DNA of 64,000 nt from Radiobacillus deserti (GCF_007301515.1 NZ_CP041666.1:2542001-2606000); one strand, 5' to 3'. Shown: positions 35,052-44,720, counted from the stretch's first letter. The notes: generated by a model not told the origin, from the sequence alone. Numbers and translations are program-made.

Positions 35052-35519
35052 CTATTTTTCTAGCTTCTTAAAAACCATTTCACGGAACAATTCAAATCCA
35101 TGTTTTTGATAGAATTTTGCTGCGTTACTATTTTTCACCCAATAATCCAATTCCACTAAGTCAATATTATGGTCCTTCGCTATCTGGTATATATGGTCCA
35201 TTAGAAAAGTTCCATACCCACTATGTCTTTTCTCAGAATTAATACTAATTTGGTGTACATAAACGGATTGGTACGTATCCTTGTACGGATAGCGGTCATA
35301 ATCTCGGATCTCAACCCAAGCAAATCCAACTGCTTCTCCTTCATCTTCTAAAATAAGAAAAATAAAGTTATCCTTATCTATTTGGTTTTTAAAGGTGTCT
35401 TTTATGACATCGTAATCATATTCTTCGAAGTACTCCGGATATAAAGAATGATGCAAGTCATGGACTGGTTTGTTTAACTTTGCTAGCAGTTCATAGTCCT
35501 TTGTTTGTTTTACTTTCAT
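35052..35519 (-). CDS. GNAT-family N-acetyltransferase
   Basis: 155 residues, complete GNAT fold with INSEKRHSGYGTFLMDHIYQIA (acetyl-CoA loop) and the C-terminal NSNAAKFYQKHGFELF. Acts on an unknown amine. Ribosome site GAGGTAAATT. The kinase fragment overlaps its downstream edge. Confidence 0.85.
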   Translation of the reverse strand: MKVKQTKDYELLAKLNKPVHDLHHSLYPEYFEEYDYDVIKDTFKNQIDKDNFIFLILEDEGEAVGFAWVEIRDYDRYPYKDTYQSVYVHQISINSEKRHSGYGTFLMDHIYQIAKDHNIDLVELDYWVKNSNAAKFYQKHGFELFREMVFKKLEK

Positions 35520-35560
35520 AATTTACCTCTATTCTATGAGTTTCATTTTCTAAGCATTTG

Positions 35561-36267
35561 CTAACATCTGACATAGTTGCGTTTAAACCCAAGTCTTCCT
35601 CTATCCACTTGTTTTTGGATACTGTCAGAAGCATGTAAGATGCTATTCTTTTTCTTATCCCGTTTCACTTCAACTATCCCCACTTTCTTTGCAATCTCGA
35701 CTGCCCTTTCATGAAGTGGCACGTAGGATACTCCTACGGTGTAGAGGAAGTTATTCATGGAGTACTTCGTTCGTTCTGGTGAATCATGAATCGTATGCTT
35801 GACCGTATCAAGCATGGACGAAAGTTTGCTTTCAGAAAATTCATCATCCGCGCGATTGCCAAAAACCAGCAGTAACAGCTCCAGCCCGCCGACATTCTCA
35901 GTTCTTCTCCACTTGCAATCCATTTGTCTGCAACGTTTTGTGCAATATCCGTTTCCGATAACGTAACGGCAACCACATAATCAGAAAGCATATAAAAATA
36001 AGCTGCATTCATCCAACGGTCAAAATCAGACTCAGACATCGCATTTGGATCTGCAATAATGCCAGCGAAATACATCGCATCATAATTCTCCGTGGCATAT
36101 AGTTCCTCGGCTAAAGGTTGATTTGTTTTTATTTTTTTAGCAATAGGCTTCATAGCACCTGTAGCCACACCGAATAGCGGCTCCTGCGCACCATTTGATA
36201 TGTACATTTTTTTCGTTCGTTCTTTACCAAGTGCTTCTAGATCCTGCATCACCATTTCTAAATTCAG
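35561..36267 (-). pseudogene. DNA alkylation repair (AlkD-like) protein, frameshifted
   Basis: HEAT-like helical repeat protein of the DNA alkylation repair family. N-terminal frame: MVMQDLEALGKERTKKMYI, GAMKPIAKKIKTNQPLAEEL, then SAGWSCYCWFLA. It breaks at 35859-35860, and the next frame continues GNRADDEFSESKLSSMLDTV to FKRNYVRC at 35561. Adding one G to that GG restores WFLGNR. The best ribosome site (AGGAGG) lies 8 nt before CTG 36267, which would extend the protein by MNLE. Total about 235 residues. Confidence 0.78.
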
Positions 36268-36343
36268 CGTAAACTCCTCCTAATTATCGATTTGTAGTAC
36301 CTCTATTATCCTATACCTACCAATAATTTGTCAGCACTTAGAG

Positions 36344-36367
36344 AAAAAGGACTCAAGAATCCTTTTT
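36344..36367. terminator. Terminator overlapping the stop of the 36353 gene
   Basis: AAAAAGGA (36344-36351) pairs with TCCTTTTT (36360-36367) with a loop that includes the stop codon. Works for either strand. Confidence 0.65.
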
Positions 36368-37192
36368 CAGTTTTAAAAAGAATGAATACGCGTATTGATT
36401 CCACAAAAGCAATAATGTTGCCAGCACAATATAAACAATTGTATATAGCCCAAATGGGATTTTCACAACAAGTACACCAAGGAAGTACAATGGCAAATCA
36501 ATACTATAGACAAAAACCGGTGCAAGTAGACGCCAACGAAATTTCCGAAAAAAAATAACCCCCGCGGCAAAGATTAAACCTTTAAACATTCCCATAATCC
36601 CTGAAATGAAGATATCATCTCGAAATATATTCTCAAAAAACCCATATTCATAGTGGCGAATGAATACAACGGACATGATATACATCACTGTCGCTGCCTC
36701 CGCCCATCCTTGCATCCACAACGATAAAAACCGAATCCACTTTACCCCTACCTGAAGAGCACGCATCCAATACTTAGCTAAAGACATAAAAATTAATATA
36801 GAGAAAAACGTATATCCCTTTCTCCACCAGTTTACACGGTAGATATCAAGCCATTCAAACAACCATGAAACACCCGTTAACGTGAAAGCAAAAAGAACAA
36901 ACCATCGAAATTTCAATTGATAAACCGCAGTTACTACACCTAAAACTGGAATTACAAATAAATTGGAAACAATCGCACCGAGTACGTTATCATAATAAGG
37001 TATTGAGAGTACTTTCGGGTAATAAACATAACAATTTCCAATAATCATGACAAAAAACTCTGCTACATACACCATCCCGGAATAGCTAAGAAATAAGACA
37101 ATAATCCCAAGGTCACGTTTATGGACAATTGTCAAAATTAATATAGTTATACTTAAAACAGTGAGAATTAAATACGGAATATAGTTTGGCAT
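36353..37192 (-). CDS. Polytopic membrane protein of unknown function
   Basis: 279 residues with about eight hydrophobic helices and aromatic-rich loops (VNWWRKGYTFF, IRHYEYGFFENIF). Similar multi-helix proteins are found in spore formers, but I do not recognise a named family. AAGGTAGCC lies before the ATG. Single gene, closed by a terminator. Confidence 0.6.
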   Translation of the reverse strand: MPNYIPYLILTVLSITILILTIVHKRDLGIIVLFLSYSGMVYVAEFFVMIIGNCYVYYPKVLSIPYYDNVLGAIVSNLFVIPVLGVVTAVYQLKFRWFVLFAFTLTGVSWLFEWLDIYRVNWWRKGYTFFSILIFMSLAKYWMRALQVGVKWIRFLSLWMQGWAEAATVMYIMSVVFIRHYEYGFFENIFRDDIFISGIMGMFKGLIFAAGVIFFRKFRWRLLAPVFVYSIDLPLYFLGVLVVKIPFGLYTIVYIVLATLLLLWNQYAYSFFLKLKKDS

Positions 37193-37334
37193 GATTAGGC
37201 TACCTTTTTTTCGTTATCATCCCTCGGAATATCTTGGCTATTCACAATTTTTTTTAATTGCCTGCAAAGTTCCATAATATTTCTCCGCCTTGCTCATATA
37301 AATGAATTAATTATAAAAAGCAGGGGGAATGAGG

Positions 37335-37745
37335 ATGGCAAAAGAAGTGGATGTCCAGGGGTCTATAGAATTATCGGAGGATCTGCTAAAGAAATACTAT
37401 GATTTAAACACGCAAAAAAAAGTATTAGATAACGAGCTTAATCAGCTCAAAAAGCAAATACACGACTACTTAGATGAAACCGTTGGAAAAGAACAGAAAG
37501 GGGAAATAAAACGTGGGAAATACAAAGCTCAGCGCGTAATTCGCTCCTCTGTTCAATATGACAACGAGAAGACAGTCCAAAAGTTGGAAGAGCTTAAACT
37601 AAATGACTTTATATTAGTAGTAAAACGACCAGATACGGAAAAACTTGAAGCTGCGATGAAGATAGATTTAGTAAAGGAAGAAGAGTTTATTGATTGTAAA
37701 ACGAATAAGCTATCGCAAGCTATTACTGTTAAGGAAATAAGCTAA
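37335..37745 (+). CDS. Coiled-coil hypothetical protein (136 aa)
   Basis: Cytosolic. An N-terminal coiled-coil helix (YYDLNTQKKVLDNELNQLKK) is followed by a Lys-rich beta region (EIKRGKYKAQRVIRSSVQYD) and a C-terminal region with LVVKRPDTEKLEAAMK. Similar small proteins occur beside phage recombination or nuclease-inhibitor genes, but nothing phage-like is nearby. GGGGGA precedes ATG 37335 at about 7 nt; ATG 37329 is too close. Terminated by a strong hairpin. Confidence 0.6.
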   Translation: MAKEVDVQGSIELSEDLLKKYYDLNTQKKVLDNELNQLKKQIHDYLDETVGKEQKGEIKRGKYKAQRVIRSSVQYDNEKTVQKLEELKLNDFILVVKRPDTEKLEAAMKIDLVKEEEFIDCKTNKLSQAITVKEIS

Positions 37746-37753
37746 TAATCGGG

Positions 37754-37789
37754 AAAAACGTTTGGATAATAAACATCCAAACGTTTTTT
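37754..37789. terminator. Strong terminator after the coiled-coil gene
   Basis: AAAAACGTTTGGAT (37754-37767) pairs exactly with ATCCAAACGTTTTT (37775-37788) around AATAAAC. Confidence 0.85.
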
Positions 37790-37898
37790 ATGTCTTAACA
37801 CGTAATGGAAGTGCTTCGTCTAGTAGTTCCTGACTTACTTCCCGGTCCTCATATTCTCGAATGGATTTATGACCGTAAATGACATCGTTTAAGTCCAT
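37788..37898 (-). pseudogene. Nitroreductase N-terminal fragment (36 codons)
   Basis: MDLNDVIYGHKSIREYEDRE, then VSQELLDEAL is the usual start of NAD(P)H-dependent flavin nitroreductases. It ends after LRVKT at TAA inside the neighbouring terminator, so only the first tenth or so remains. No flavin-binding C-terminus follows in any frame. Confidence 0.55.
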
Positions 37899-38119
37899 AC
37901 AAAACACTCCTTTGGTCACACAATTTATAGATTACCTTTCGATAAATAAGCCGCTTTTCCCTTTATTCCATATATACAGTAAGCACTTCACCTTTCATAA
38001 AACTCTCATTATACATTTATTGGTAACAATTCAAAAAATTTTAAAAAATTTGATGTATATTTTTTTATACCGTGCTACATTCGAAGTGCACCACACCATA
38101 AAAAAGAGGAGATTGATGA

Positions 38120-38569
38120 ATGAGATTTAAAGTAGAAGCAATTCCAAACTTACGTGTAGCTTATGTACGAGGAGTAGGACCATATGGACCAGCAAACAAA
38201 GAAGTAATGGAGCGGTTAAAAAGTTGGGCAAGAAAGCGAAACCTTCTCCATTCAGCAACTTTACTTGCAATTCCACAGGATAATCCTGAAACAACACCTC
38301 CTGAAGATTGTAGATTTGATGCTTGTATTGTGTTATCAGCAGAGTATCAAATTGGGGAGGATATTAATGAGACTGAGCTTACTGGAGGTAAATATCTAAT
38401 CTATGAAGTAGAGCATACAGCAGAAGCTATGCAAAAAGCCTATGCAGACATTATCCCATCTTTACAAACTAATGGGTATCAAATGGATAGTAAACCTATT
38501 ATGGAAAGATACAAACAGACTATGGTTGATCGTCATTATTGTGAAATATGTGTACCTGTAAAACCTTAG
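38120..38569 (+). CDS. GyrI-like effector-binding protein
   Basis: 149 residues, a stand-alone GyrI/SbmC-like domain: VEAIPNLRVAYVRGVGPYG, DDCRFDACIVL-like centre (EDCRFDACIVLSAEYQIG), and closing RYKQTMVDRHYCEICVPV. Such domains bind small hydrophobic or toxic molecules and some inhibit gyrase. AGAGGAGATT precedes the ATG at 38120. Two other GyrI-like sequences, both damaged, lie at 60.1-60.4 kb and 61.9-62.3 kb. Confidence 0.82.
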   Translation: MRFKVEAIPNLRVAYVRGVGPYGPANKEVMERLKSWARKRNLLHSATLLAIPQDNPETTPPEDCRFDACIVLSAEYQIGEDINETELTGGKYLIYEVEHTAEAMQKAYADIIPSLQTNGYQMDSKPIMERYKQTMVDRHYCEICVPVKP

Positions 38570-38589
38570 TCATTCTTATTGTCTTTAGA

Positions 38590-38632
38590 AAAATAGAACA
38601 AGTTGATTAGAAGCAGCTTGTTCTTCTTTTTC
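38590..38632. terminator. Terminator after the GyrI-like gene
   Basis: AGAACAAG (38595-38602) pairs with CTTGTTCT (38617-38624), followed by TCTTTTTC. Confidence 0.75.
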
Positions 38633-38693
38633 ATTCATTAAATGATAACCCAATAGAATAATGGCATTGGTAGAAAACCTATTCTGATTGTAA

Positions 38694-39287
38694 CTACCTA
38701 AATGGTAAACTAAAAATATAACCAATATAGAAAAACAACTCTCGAAAAAAGAATGGTACTTTACTATTCCACGTCTCATATACGGAGCTTGTGGTCGGTG
38801 ATGTATATGCATCCATTCCAGTATTTTCTGCCATTAAGATTGCTCTTTTCATATGTAATGGATCACTTACAATAGTAAATGTATGGAAGTTGTTCTCATT
38901 TGCAATTTCATATGCGTATTTAAGATTTTCTTCTGTAATTTTTGATTTCGTTTCAATCAGAATATCCTCAGATCTAACATTGTTTTTGATAGCATAATCC
39001 TTTGCAACCTCGGATTCTGCATACGTATCGTCTTTACCCTTTCCACCCGTAAAGATAATTTTGTCTACGTAATCATTCTTATAAAGCCAGATGGAATGAT
39101 TAATTCTCTCACGCAAAACAGGCGATGGCTCATCACCCCAAGCTGCAGCTCCAAGCACTACAGCCACATCCGTTTTTACTAATTGTACTTTTTTACTAAA
39201 AGACCAAATACTATACGCTGAATAACTTATGAAAATAAGTAAAATTACTAGTATAGTAAAAGCTAATCTTAGCAATAGTTTTTTCAA
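38694..39287 (-). CDS. YdcF/SanA-like DUF218 membrane protein
   Basis: 197 residues from TTG 39287. N-terminal membrane helix, then DUF218 features: DVAVVLGAAAWGDEPSPVLRE, VDKIIFTGGKGKDDTYAES and FTIVSDPLHMKRAILMAE. Divergent in sequence from the second DUF218 protein at 15823 but with the same layout. Single gene; envelope role inferred from the family. Confidence 0.85.
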   Translation of the reverse strand: MKKLLLRLAFTILVILLIFISYSAYSIWSFSKKVQLVKTDVAVVLGAAAWGDEPSPVLRERINHSIWLYKNDYVDKIIFTGGKGKDDTYAESEVAKDYAIKNNVRSEDILIETKSKITEENLKYAYEIANENNFHTFTIVSDPLHMKRAILMAENTGMDAYTSPTTSSVYETWNSKVPFFFRELFFYIGYIFSLPFR

Positions 39288-39367
39288 CTAAAATCATTCC
39301 TTCGAATGCATTTTTGAAATAATGAATATGCTACCTGCCATTACCTAGCTTGAGGTACTACCATTTT

Positions 39368-40126
39368 TCAATAAGGTGGTACTTCGCCATTCTCGCCACT
39401 CATGGTCAAGCTTCCTCTTTCCACCTTGTAGGAAAATGTCCTTTTCCCTTCTTCCTCTCCCTTTTTCCAACTTTCCGAAAAGGTGACAAGATACGTTTCT
39501 TTTCCAATATCCTTTGCATCGGTCTTTCTTATTACTTGATACCCATCAATGGTTCCCTCCCATTTTCCAATCTGATCCGGAAATAATGCCGTAACAGAAC
39601 CTTCACTAGAAGTTGCGAATTCTACAGCATCTTCCTTTGTAAAAGGAGGTTCGGGTGGAGAAATCAGTTGAAGGAATCCCCAGCAACATACAAGTAAAGC
39701 AATTGGAGCAAAAAGAAACATTCTTATTTTTTTCTCTTTTTCTTTCCTTTTAGATAACCACTTATCCATAAGTCCATATAGAATAGCTGCTGCCATTCCC
39801 ACAATGGCAAATGATTGCAATTGGAAGAACAACCCGTTCGCTAATCCGAATATCCCTAGAATTAACACATACAACCAATCGGACTTAGGAAACCATTTAT
39901 ATTGTGCGTAATCTACTATAATAGAGACAACATTGCCGTAAAGTAGGATGACCACTCCGATATACATGAAATAAACGAAAAACCAAGCAAGAAGTTGGTT
40001 TCCTAGGTCAGGAACAAATTCAAATCCTTTAATGGCATACAAAAAAACAAACAGGAATGATAGAGCTGAGGTTGTAACGATTGTTGTGAGTAGCTTTCTT
40101 AACAAGTAATCTTTGGTAAACTTCAT
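39368..40126 (-). CDS. Membrane protein with extracytoplasmic C-terminal domain
   Basis: 252 residues. Four to five helices in the first 150 residues, a basic turn (SKRKEKEKK), then after a last helix a soluble domain that reads PPEPPFTKEDAVEFATSS and SGENGEVPPY at the end. Not recognised. Starts 38 bp downstream of the helical protein at 40164 in the same direction. Confidence 0.55.
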   Translation of the reverse strand: MKFTKDYLLRKLLTTIVTTSALSFLFVFLYAIKGFEFVPDLGNQLLAWFFVYFMYIGVVILLYGNVVSIIVDYAQYKWFPKSDWLYVLILGIFGLANGLFFQLQSFAIVGMAAAILYGLMDKWLSKRKEKEKKIRMFLFAPIALLVCCWGFLQLISPPEPPFTKEDAVEFATSSEGSVTALFPDQIGKWEGTIDGYQVIRKTDAKDIGKETYLVTFSESWKKGEEEGKRTFSYKVERGSLTMSGENGEVPPY

Positions 40127-40163
40127 TTCTATTTATACTCCTTTGAAAAACCACTTATCCTTT

Positions 40164-40799
40164 TTATAAACGCTCACCCAATTGAATTATTTTGTCTACA
40201 CTTTCTTTATACCTACCAAGCGCTATACTGAATTCGTATAAAGAATCCTTATTGTAGATTTCAATATCAACTAAATTCTTATAAATGGACTCTAAATGTT
40301 TTTGAATGAGCTCATCCTCAATCAATCGTCTAGCATCATTAAGCATTACCGTTTTCTGAACGATATTTGTAGACAACTTGTCTATTTGATTATGTAATAA
40401 ATCCTTTAATTGTTGATCGGTTGGATGAAAGAACTCCTCCATATTTTCCTGAGTCGGAACTTCCACATCTCCTTGAACATTTATAGATTTCTGAGCCTCT
40501 ATAAGAAGTGCTGCCGCATAAGCTTTCTTTTCACTTTCAGGAATATCCTGCACTTGAATAGAAACTCCTTTACGGCCTTCAAAAATATTTGATTTTGGTG
40601 CCACTCCAGAAAAATATTCTTCAAATCGCTCCTGTATATTTTTCACACCAGACGTTGTCGCCTTAGATTGTTCCACTTGGTTAAGATATTCCTTACTCCC
40701 ATCCGGATGAATAGCGCTGTTATCTTGCTTCTGTGTAAAAAACATGGTTACGATAATCATTAATAGAAACGCAATAATAGATAAATAAACCTTTCGCAT
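40164..40799 (-). CDS. Membrane-anchored helical protein (211 aa)
   Basis: N-terminal signal-anchor (VYLSIIAFLLMIIVTMFF), then an extracytoplasmic helical region (SINVQGDVEVPTQENMEEF, LLHNQIDKLSTNIVQ). GGGAGGTATGT precedes the ATG. Not recognised. It sits in line with the ECF sigma/anti-sigma pair and could be a target. Confidence 0.55.
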   Translation of the reverse strand: MRKVYLSIIAFLLMIIVTMFFTQKQDNSAIHPDGSKEYLNQVEQSKATTSGVKNIQERFEEYFSGVAPKSNIFEGRKGVSIQVQDIPESEKKAYAAALLIEAQKSINVQGDVEVPTQENMEEFFHPTDQQLKDLLHNQIDKLSTNIVQKTVMLNDARRLIEDELIQKHLESIYKNLVDIEIYNKDSLYEFSIALGRYKESVDKIIQLGERL

Positions 40800-40833
40800 A
40801 CATACCTCCCATTATCCACACTCATCGTGTGTA

Positions 40834-41121
40834 TTATCCGATTGTCCCGATACTAATAGAGTACCATTTTGCAAAAAGCTTTTTACACAATTCTGATTTT
40901 CGTATTTTCTCAATATCAAAAATTCTTTCCCAGCTTTGTTCTTTTGTGATATTTAATTTGCCTTGTACAAATAATTCGTCTTCTTCATTTGTCATCGAGC
41001 AAAACCAGTCATTTAAAACACAATGCCAAGCATCAAAATTAGATAGGAGGACTTTATTATCTGGGACTTCAACAGTCAAGCATACAGTTGGGAATACCCA
41101 AATTGTTCGACGTGTTTTCCC
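40834..41121 (-). pseudogene. DUF3841 gene, 5'-truncated
   Basis: The frame following the anti-sigma stop codon (41124-41122) continues at once with KTRRTIWVF and PDNKVLLSNFDAWHCVLNDW, the centre of DUF3841, ending at 40834. The N-terminal third of the family is missing; there is no ribosome site. The junction at 41121 looks like a deletion that fused the two genes head to tail. The remnant is in the same frame as the anti-sigma gene. Confidence 0.6.
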
Positions 41122-42015
41122 TTAGTATTTATCAATGGTCGCACCTAGTACAGATGTCCTAATCATATCTAATCCACGAAACCGTTCCAATTCAGAAGGT
41201 GTTCCACTTACTATTGCTCCACTTATTTTCCAATTTTTCGTTGCATTTTCGCCATAAGCAACTCCCTCAGACACGGAAAAACCGTAAGCACCATCCCCAT
41301 GTTTAACCTTCATGTGGTCCGGATTATTCTGGATACTTTGCAACTGCTCTTTCGATTTATTATTAATCCACAGCCAATCTACATTTCTATATCCTAATAA
41401 ATCCCCTAGACTATCGATAGGGATTGGTTCCTTAAATGATAACGCAACCTCAACTAAGGTATCATCTTCTAATCCTGTAGCGATATCTAGTTCATTGGGC
41501 AGAAATGCATAGTTTAGATTGGGATAATAGAAGTCTACAATTCGTTCATTATTTAACTGGTTATATCGAACCGTCCTGTTTAACGTTTCATCCACCGTAT
41601 TTATTTCCGATTGACCACTTGCCCTGTTGGTTACTTCGACATCTCCTATTGCTGGAATCTTCTTCGTTATAACGTCCCAGACAATGGACCTGTTCCCAAT
41701 CTTTTTATAATACGTTGTAGTACTAATAGCACTAAACATTGTATAATCGTATCTTGTATCCACCATGTTAATACCTGCATATTTACTAGGCTTTACGAAA
41801 AAGTTATGTTCAGTTTCATTTTGTAATTTTTTATTGATAAGAAACTCAGTACCCATGTGAATCGCAAAAAAACTTATGATTACTGTTATGAAAGAGATGA
41901 AGAAGAATAAACTAATCTGTTTCCATTTAGCCTTCTTCATACTTTTTTGAAATATGGAGCTACTTACAAAGTCCATTTCTTCATGGTCAGAAGAATCTAT
42001 ATTTTTTTCACTCAT
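41122..42015 (-). CDS. Anti-sigma factor (sigma-factor-regulator type)
   Basis: 297 residues. A cytoplasmic N-terminus of about 30 residues with SIFQKSMKKAKWKQISLFFF, a membrane helix, then an extracytoplasmic region with NVDWLWINNKSKEQLQSIQ, resembling the Sigma_reg_N/Sigma_reg_C family. Its start overlaps the sigma gene by 4 nt (ATGA). It should tether and inhibit the ECF sigma until envelope stress occurs. A DUF3841 remnant follows its stop without a gap. Confidence 0.82.
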   Translation of the reverse strand: MSEKNIDSSDHEEMDFVSSSIFQKSMKKAKWKQISLFFFISFITVIISFFAIHMGTEFLINKKLQNETEHNFFVKPSKYAGINMVDTRYDYTMFSAISTTTYYKKIGNRSIVWDVITKKIPAIGDVEVTNRASGQSEINTVDETLNRTVRYNQLNNERIVDFYYPNLNYAFLPNELDIATGLEDDTLVEVALSFKEPIPIDSLGDLLGYRNVDWLWINNKSKEQLQSIQNNPDHMKVKHGDGAYGFSVSEGVAYGENATKNWKISGAIVSGTPSELERFRGLDMIRTSVLGATIDKY

Positions 42016-42512
42016 TCTAGTCCTCCTTTCTCATAAATGCTCATTAGCTTTTTCCTAGCTCGGAATAAATTGGTTTTGACTGAGCTTACGTTTATTCCTA
42101 GTAGCTCCGAAATCTCCTTATAAGAAAATTCAAACACATATTTTAAAATAAGAAGTTCTGAAAAAAGCGGTTTCAGCCTGGAAAGCAGATGATAGAACTC
42201 CTCCGAACCTTCTTTGTCCAGGAGTATGCTTTCAGGTAGTTCACCACCTTCTTCCTTATTTAATCTTTCTTCCACATTGAATATGTATTTTTTATTTTTT
42301 CTACATTGATCATAGTAATAATTTAACGAAACTCTCATCAACCAACTTCTTACTTTTGCAGACCGAATAGAATGATAATATTTAAGATATTTATAGGCAG
42401 TTTCTTGAACTGCATCCTGAGCATCTGTATGAGATATTCCTTTTTTCAACAAATAGTGAAATACTATGCGAAGCTCCTTGTTTAACTCCTCGCTATTGAT
42501 TGGCTCTTTCAT
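42012..42512 (-). CDS. ECF-type RNA polymerase sigma factor
   Basis: 166 residues with region 2 (GISHTDAQDAVQETAYKYLK, RSWLMRVSLNYYYDQCRKNKK) and region 4 (LFSELLILKYVFEFSYKEIS, SSVKTNLFRARKKLM). A good autoregulatory promoter lies just upstream (42537-42563). GGGGGAGGG precedes the ATG. Cotranscribed with its anti-sigma partner. No close match to SigM/SigW/SigX is obvious by eye. Confidence 0.88.
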   Translation of the reverse strand: MKEPINSEELNKELRIVFHYLLKKGISHTDAQDAVQETAYKYLKYYHSIRSAKVRSWLMRVSLNYYYDQCRKNKKYIFNVEERLNKEEGGELPESILLDKEGSEEFYHLLSRLKPLFSELLILKYVFEFSYKEISELLGINVSSVKTNLFRARKKLMSIYEKGGLE

Positions 42513-42536
42513 GTATCCCTCCCCCTACATAAGTTA

Positions 42537-42563
42537 GACGTTTTTATATTTAATAAGTTTACA
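42537..42563 (-). promoter_or_regulatory. ECF-type promoter of the sigma/anti-sigma operon
   Basis: On the minus strand TGTAAAC, then exactly 16 nt, then CGTC(TAA), matching the ECF consensus TGAAAC-N16-CGTC in all but one -35 base. It points to autoregulation. Confidence 0.72.
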
Positions 42564-42821
42564 AAAAAGGATAAAATTTCCCTCAAAAAATCATAACCAA
42601 AACGATTGTCGTCATTCTCTTTAGTCAATGTACAGATTAACTAATGCTCCAAGTGGAGATTGTTCAATAAGTGATTGAATGAAACTTACTTTTCTCATTA
42701 GAATCCAGAAGTGAAATAGAAAACAAATATACTATAATATTGAGAATTTATAACGAAATATGTTGAAATATATATTATTTTGTCGATAAAAGAGGGAATG
42801 TGTAAAATAGGAGGGAAACAA
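42564..42821. other. Spacer between the ECF operon and the chemotaxis receptor
   Basis: AT-rich divergent promoter region. I see no gene, repeat or RNA motif here beyond the ECF promoter at its left edge and the AGGAGGG ribosome site for the receptor at its right edge. Confidence 0.5.
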
Positions 42822-44568
42822 ATGAAGAAAAAGATACGAATATCAAGCATCTCTACAAAACTTATGCTCTTGATTACAATAATTATTATTGTGACAGTGG
42901 GGATTATTGGTACCACTAGTTATTTTGTTGCCAAAAATCAACTTTTAGAGTCTGGTAAAAGGAATCTACAAAGTGTCGTAAATGGAGCGTATTCTGCAAT
43001 TGAAATGATTAATACGCGAGTCGAGAACGGTGAAATAACACTAGAGGAAGGAAAAGAGGAAGCAAGAACCCTTCTTAACGGACCTTTAAACAAAGATGGG
43101 GAGTACGACTATCAACAGACACGTTTTACATATAAAGATAAAGGATACGTTTTAGCATATGACGAGGATTTAGTGTTACAACTCCATCCTTCTAAAGTAG
43201 GCGGAGCCCCTGCAGACGAACAAAATAGAAGTAATCGTGAACGAATTGTTGCAGGTGGTAAGTCAGAAAACGTAGCAGATCGTTATGTTGTCTATTCTGA
43301 TGAACAATCAGATGGATCCTTTAGAGATAAAATAGCCTATACAGAATATTACGAGCCTTGGGGTTGGACAATTGGTATTGCGGTATTTCAAGATGAATTT
43401 TACGAAGGTCTACACCTTTTAGCATATATTATCTTTGGTTCAACTGTTGGACTTATTATACTAAGTACACTTGTCTTTTACTTAGCTATCCGCAAGAGGA
43501 TTAACATGTTAAAAGATGTTGCGGAAGCGTCCACCCAAATAGCAGATGGTCATGTAAAGGTAACAAATCTACCAGAATCAAACGATGAAATCGGACAATT
43601 AGCCTTTGCTTTCAATAAAATGTCAGGTGAGTTACGTACGCTAATCGAAAAAGTTAAGAACACTAGTGAACATTTACTAGATTCAGCAACTGATTTATCT
43701 GCTATTTCAGAAGAAACTTCAGCTAGTAGTGATGAGGTTGGTGGAGCAATAACCGAAATCGCTAGGGGAACACAGGAACAAGCGAATGATTTGGAAGAGA
43801 TAAACAGAAGAGTTGAGCTATTAACCAGTTCTATTAAAACAATGGAAAACCATAGTAAATCCATGCATGACATTACTACGAACGCAGAGGAGATTTCTAA
43901 CGAGGGAATTGAAGTAGTTCAACAATTACAGAAATCGAATGCTGATTCGTTGACTGCCTCGCAAGAAATTAGTGATGAAATTAAAAACCTAAATAGTAAA
44001 ACGAAGCAAATTACTCAAGTGATGGAAACGATTGAAAGCATTGCTGAAGAGACAAACCTGTTAGCTCTAAATGCCAGTATTGAGGCTGCAAGAGCAGGTG
44101 AGTACGGGAAAGGTTTCTCTGTTGTTGCAGATGAGATAAGAAAATTAGCCGAACAATCGAAGGATGCGACACACCAAGTACAAGAAGTTGTTTCCACTAT
44201 CGTTTCGGAGACAACGAAAACAGTAGAAACAGTGGAAGGAACCATGAAAACGGCGGAAAGATTAAATGATGATGTTATTCTAACACAAAGTAAATTCAAC
44301 CAAATGTCTTCTTCTATTAAGCAAATTGCAGATGCGTTACTAGCTGTAAATAATGAAATGGATGCGATGACAACCTACAATAAACAGATGAGCGAAGGCG
44401 TTGAAAATGCCTCCAGTGTATCTGAAGAGACAGCGGCATCCGTACAAGAAATTACCTCATCCCATTGATGAACAAATTAATGCAATTGCCAATGTCGCAA
44501 CCTCTGCAGAAAAATTAACAGAATTAAATCAAGAATTAAGCACTTTATTGAAGCGATATACCATCTAA
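42822..44568 (+). pseudogene. Methyl-accepting chemotaxis protein, frameshifted at the end
   Basis: About 581 residues if intact. ATG 42822 follows AGGAGGG. Two membrane helices flank a single-Cache-type sensor (GEITLEEGKEEARTLL; YYEPWGWTIGIAVF), then HAMP and the signalling domain with tip ETNLLALNASIEAARAGE. The frame stops at 44468 after VQEITSSH. Dropping one C from CCC (44461-44463 area) gives SIDEQINAIANVATSAEKL and ends at TAA 44568 (LLKRYTI), the proper end of this family. The signal sensed is unknown. Confidence 0.85.
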
Positions 44569-44582
44569 TCGAAATAGAACAT

Positions 44583-44618
44583 GAAAGCAGACCGTGTGTA
44601 ACCACGGTCTGCTTTTTA
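44583..44618 (+). terminator. Terminator after the chemotaxis receptor
   Basis: AAAGCAGACCGTG (44583-44595) pairs with CACGGTCTGCTTT (44603-44615), followed by TT. Strong stem. Confidence 0.85.
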
Positions 44619-44720
44619 ATTAGATTTTTTGTCTTCATTACTGCGTTTAGTATTCTATGTCGTCAGCTGATTCGGTACTTCAACGGAATATATGATGTTG
44701 ATTAACTTATACGATACATA

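Noticed and set aside
37879..38130. 83-codon plus-strand frame before the GyrI-like gene
   Set aside because: Very AT-rich, hydrophobic by composition, no ribosome site; overlaps the nitroreductase fragment and the next gene's leader.
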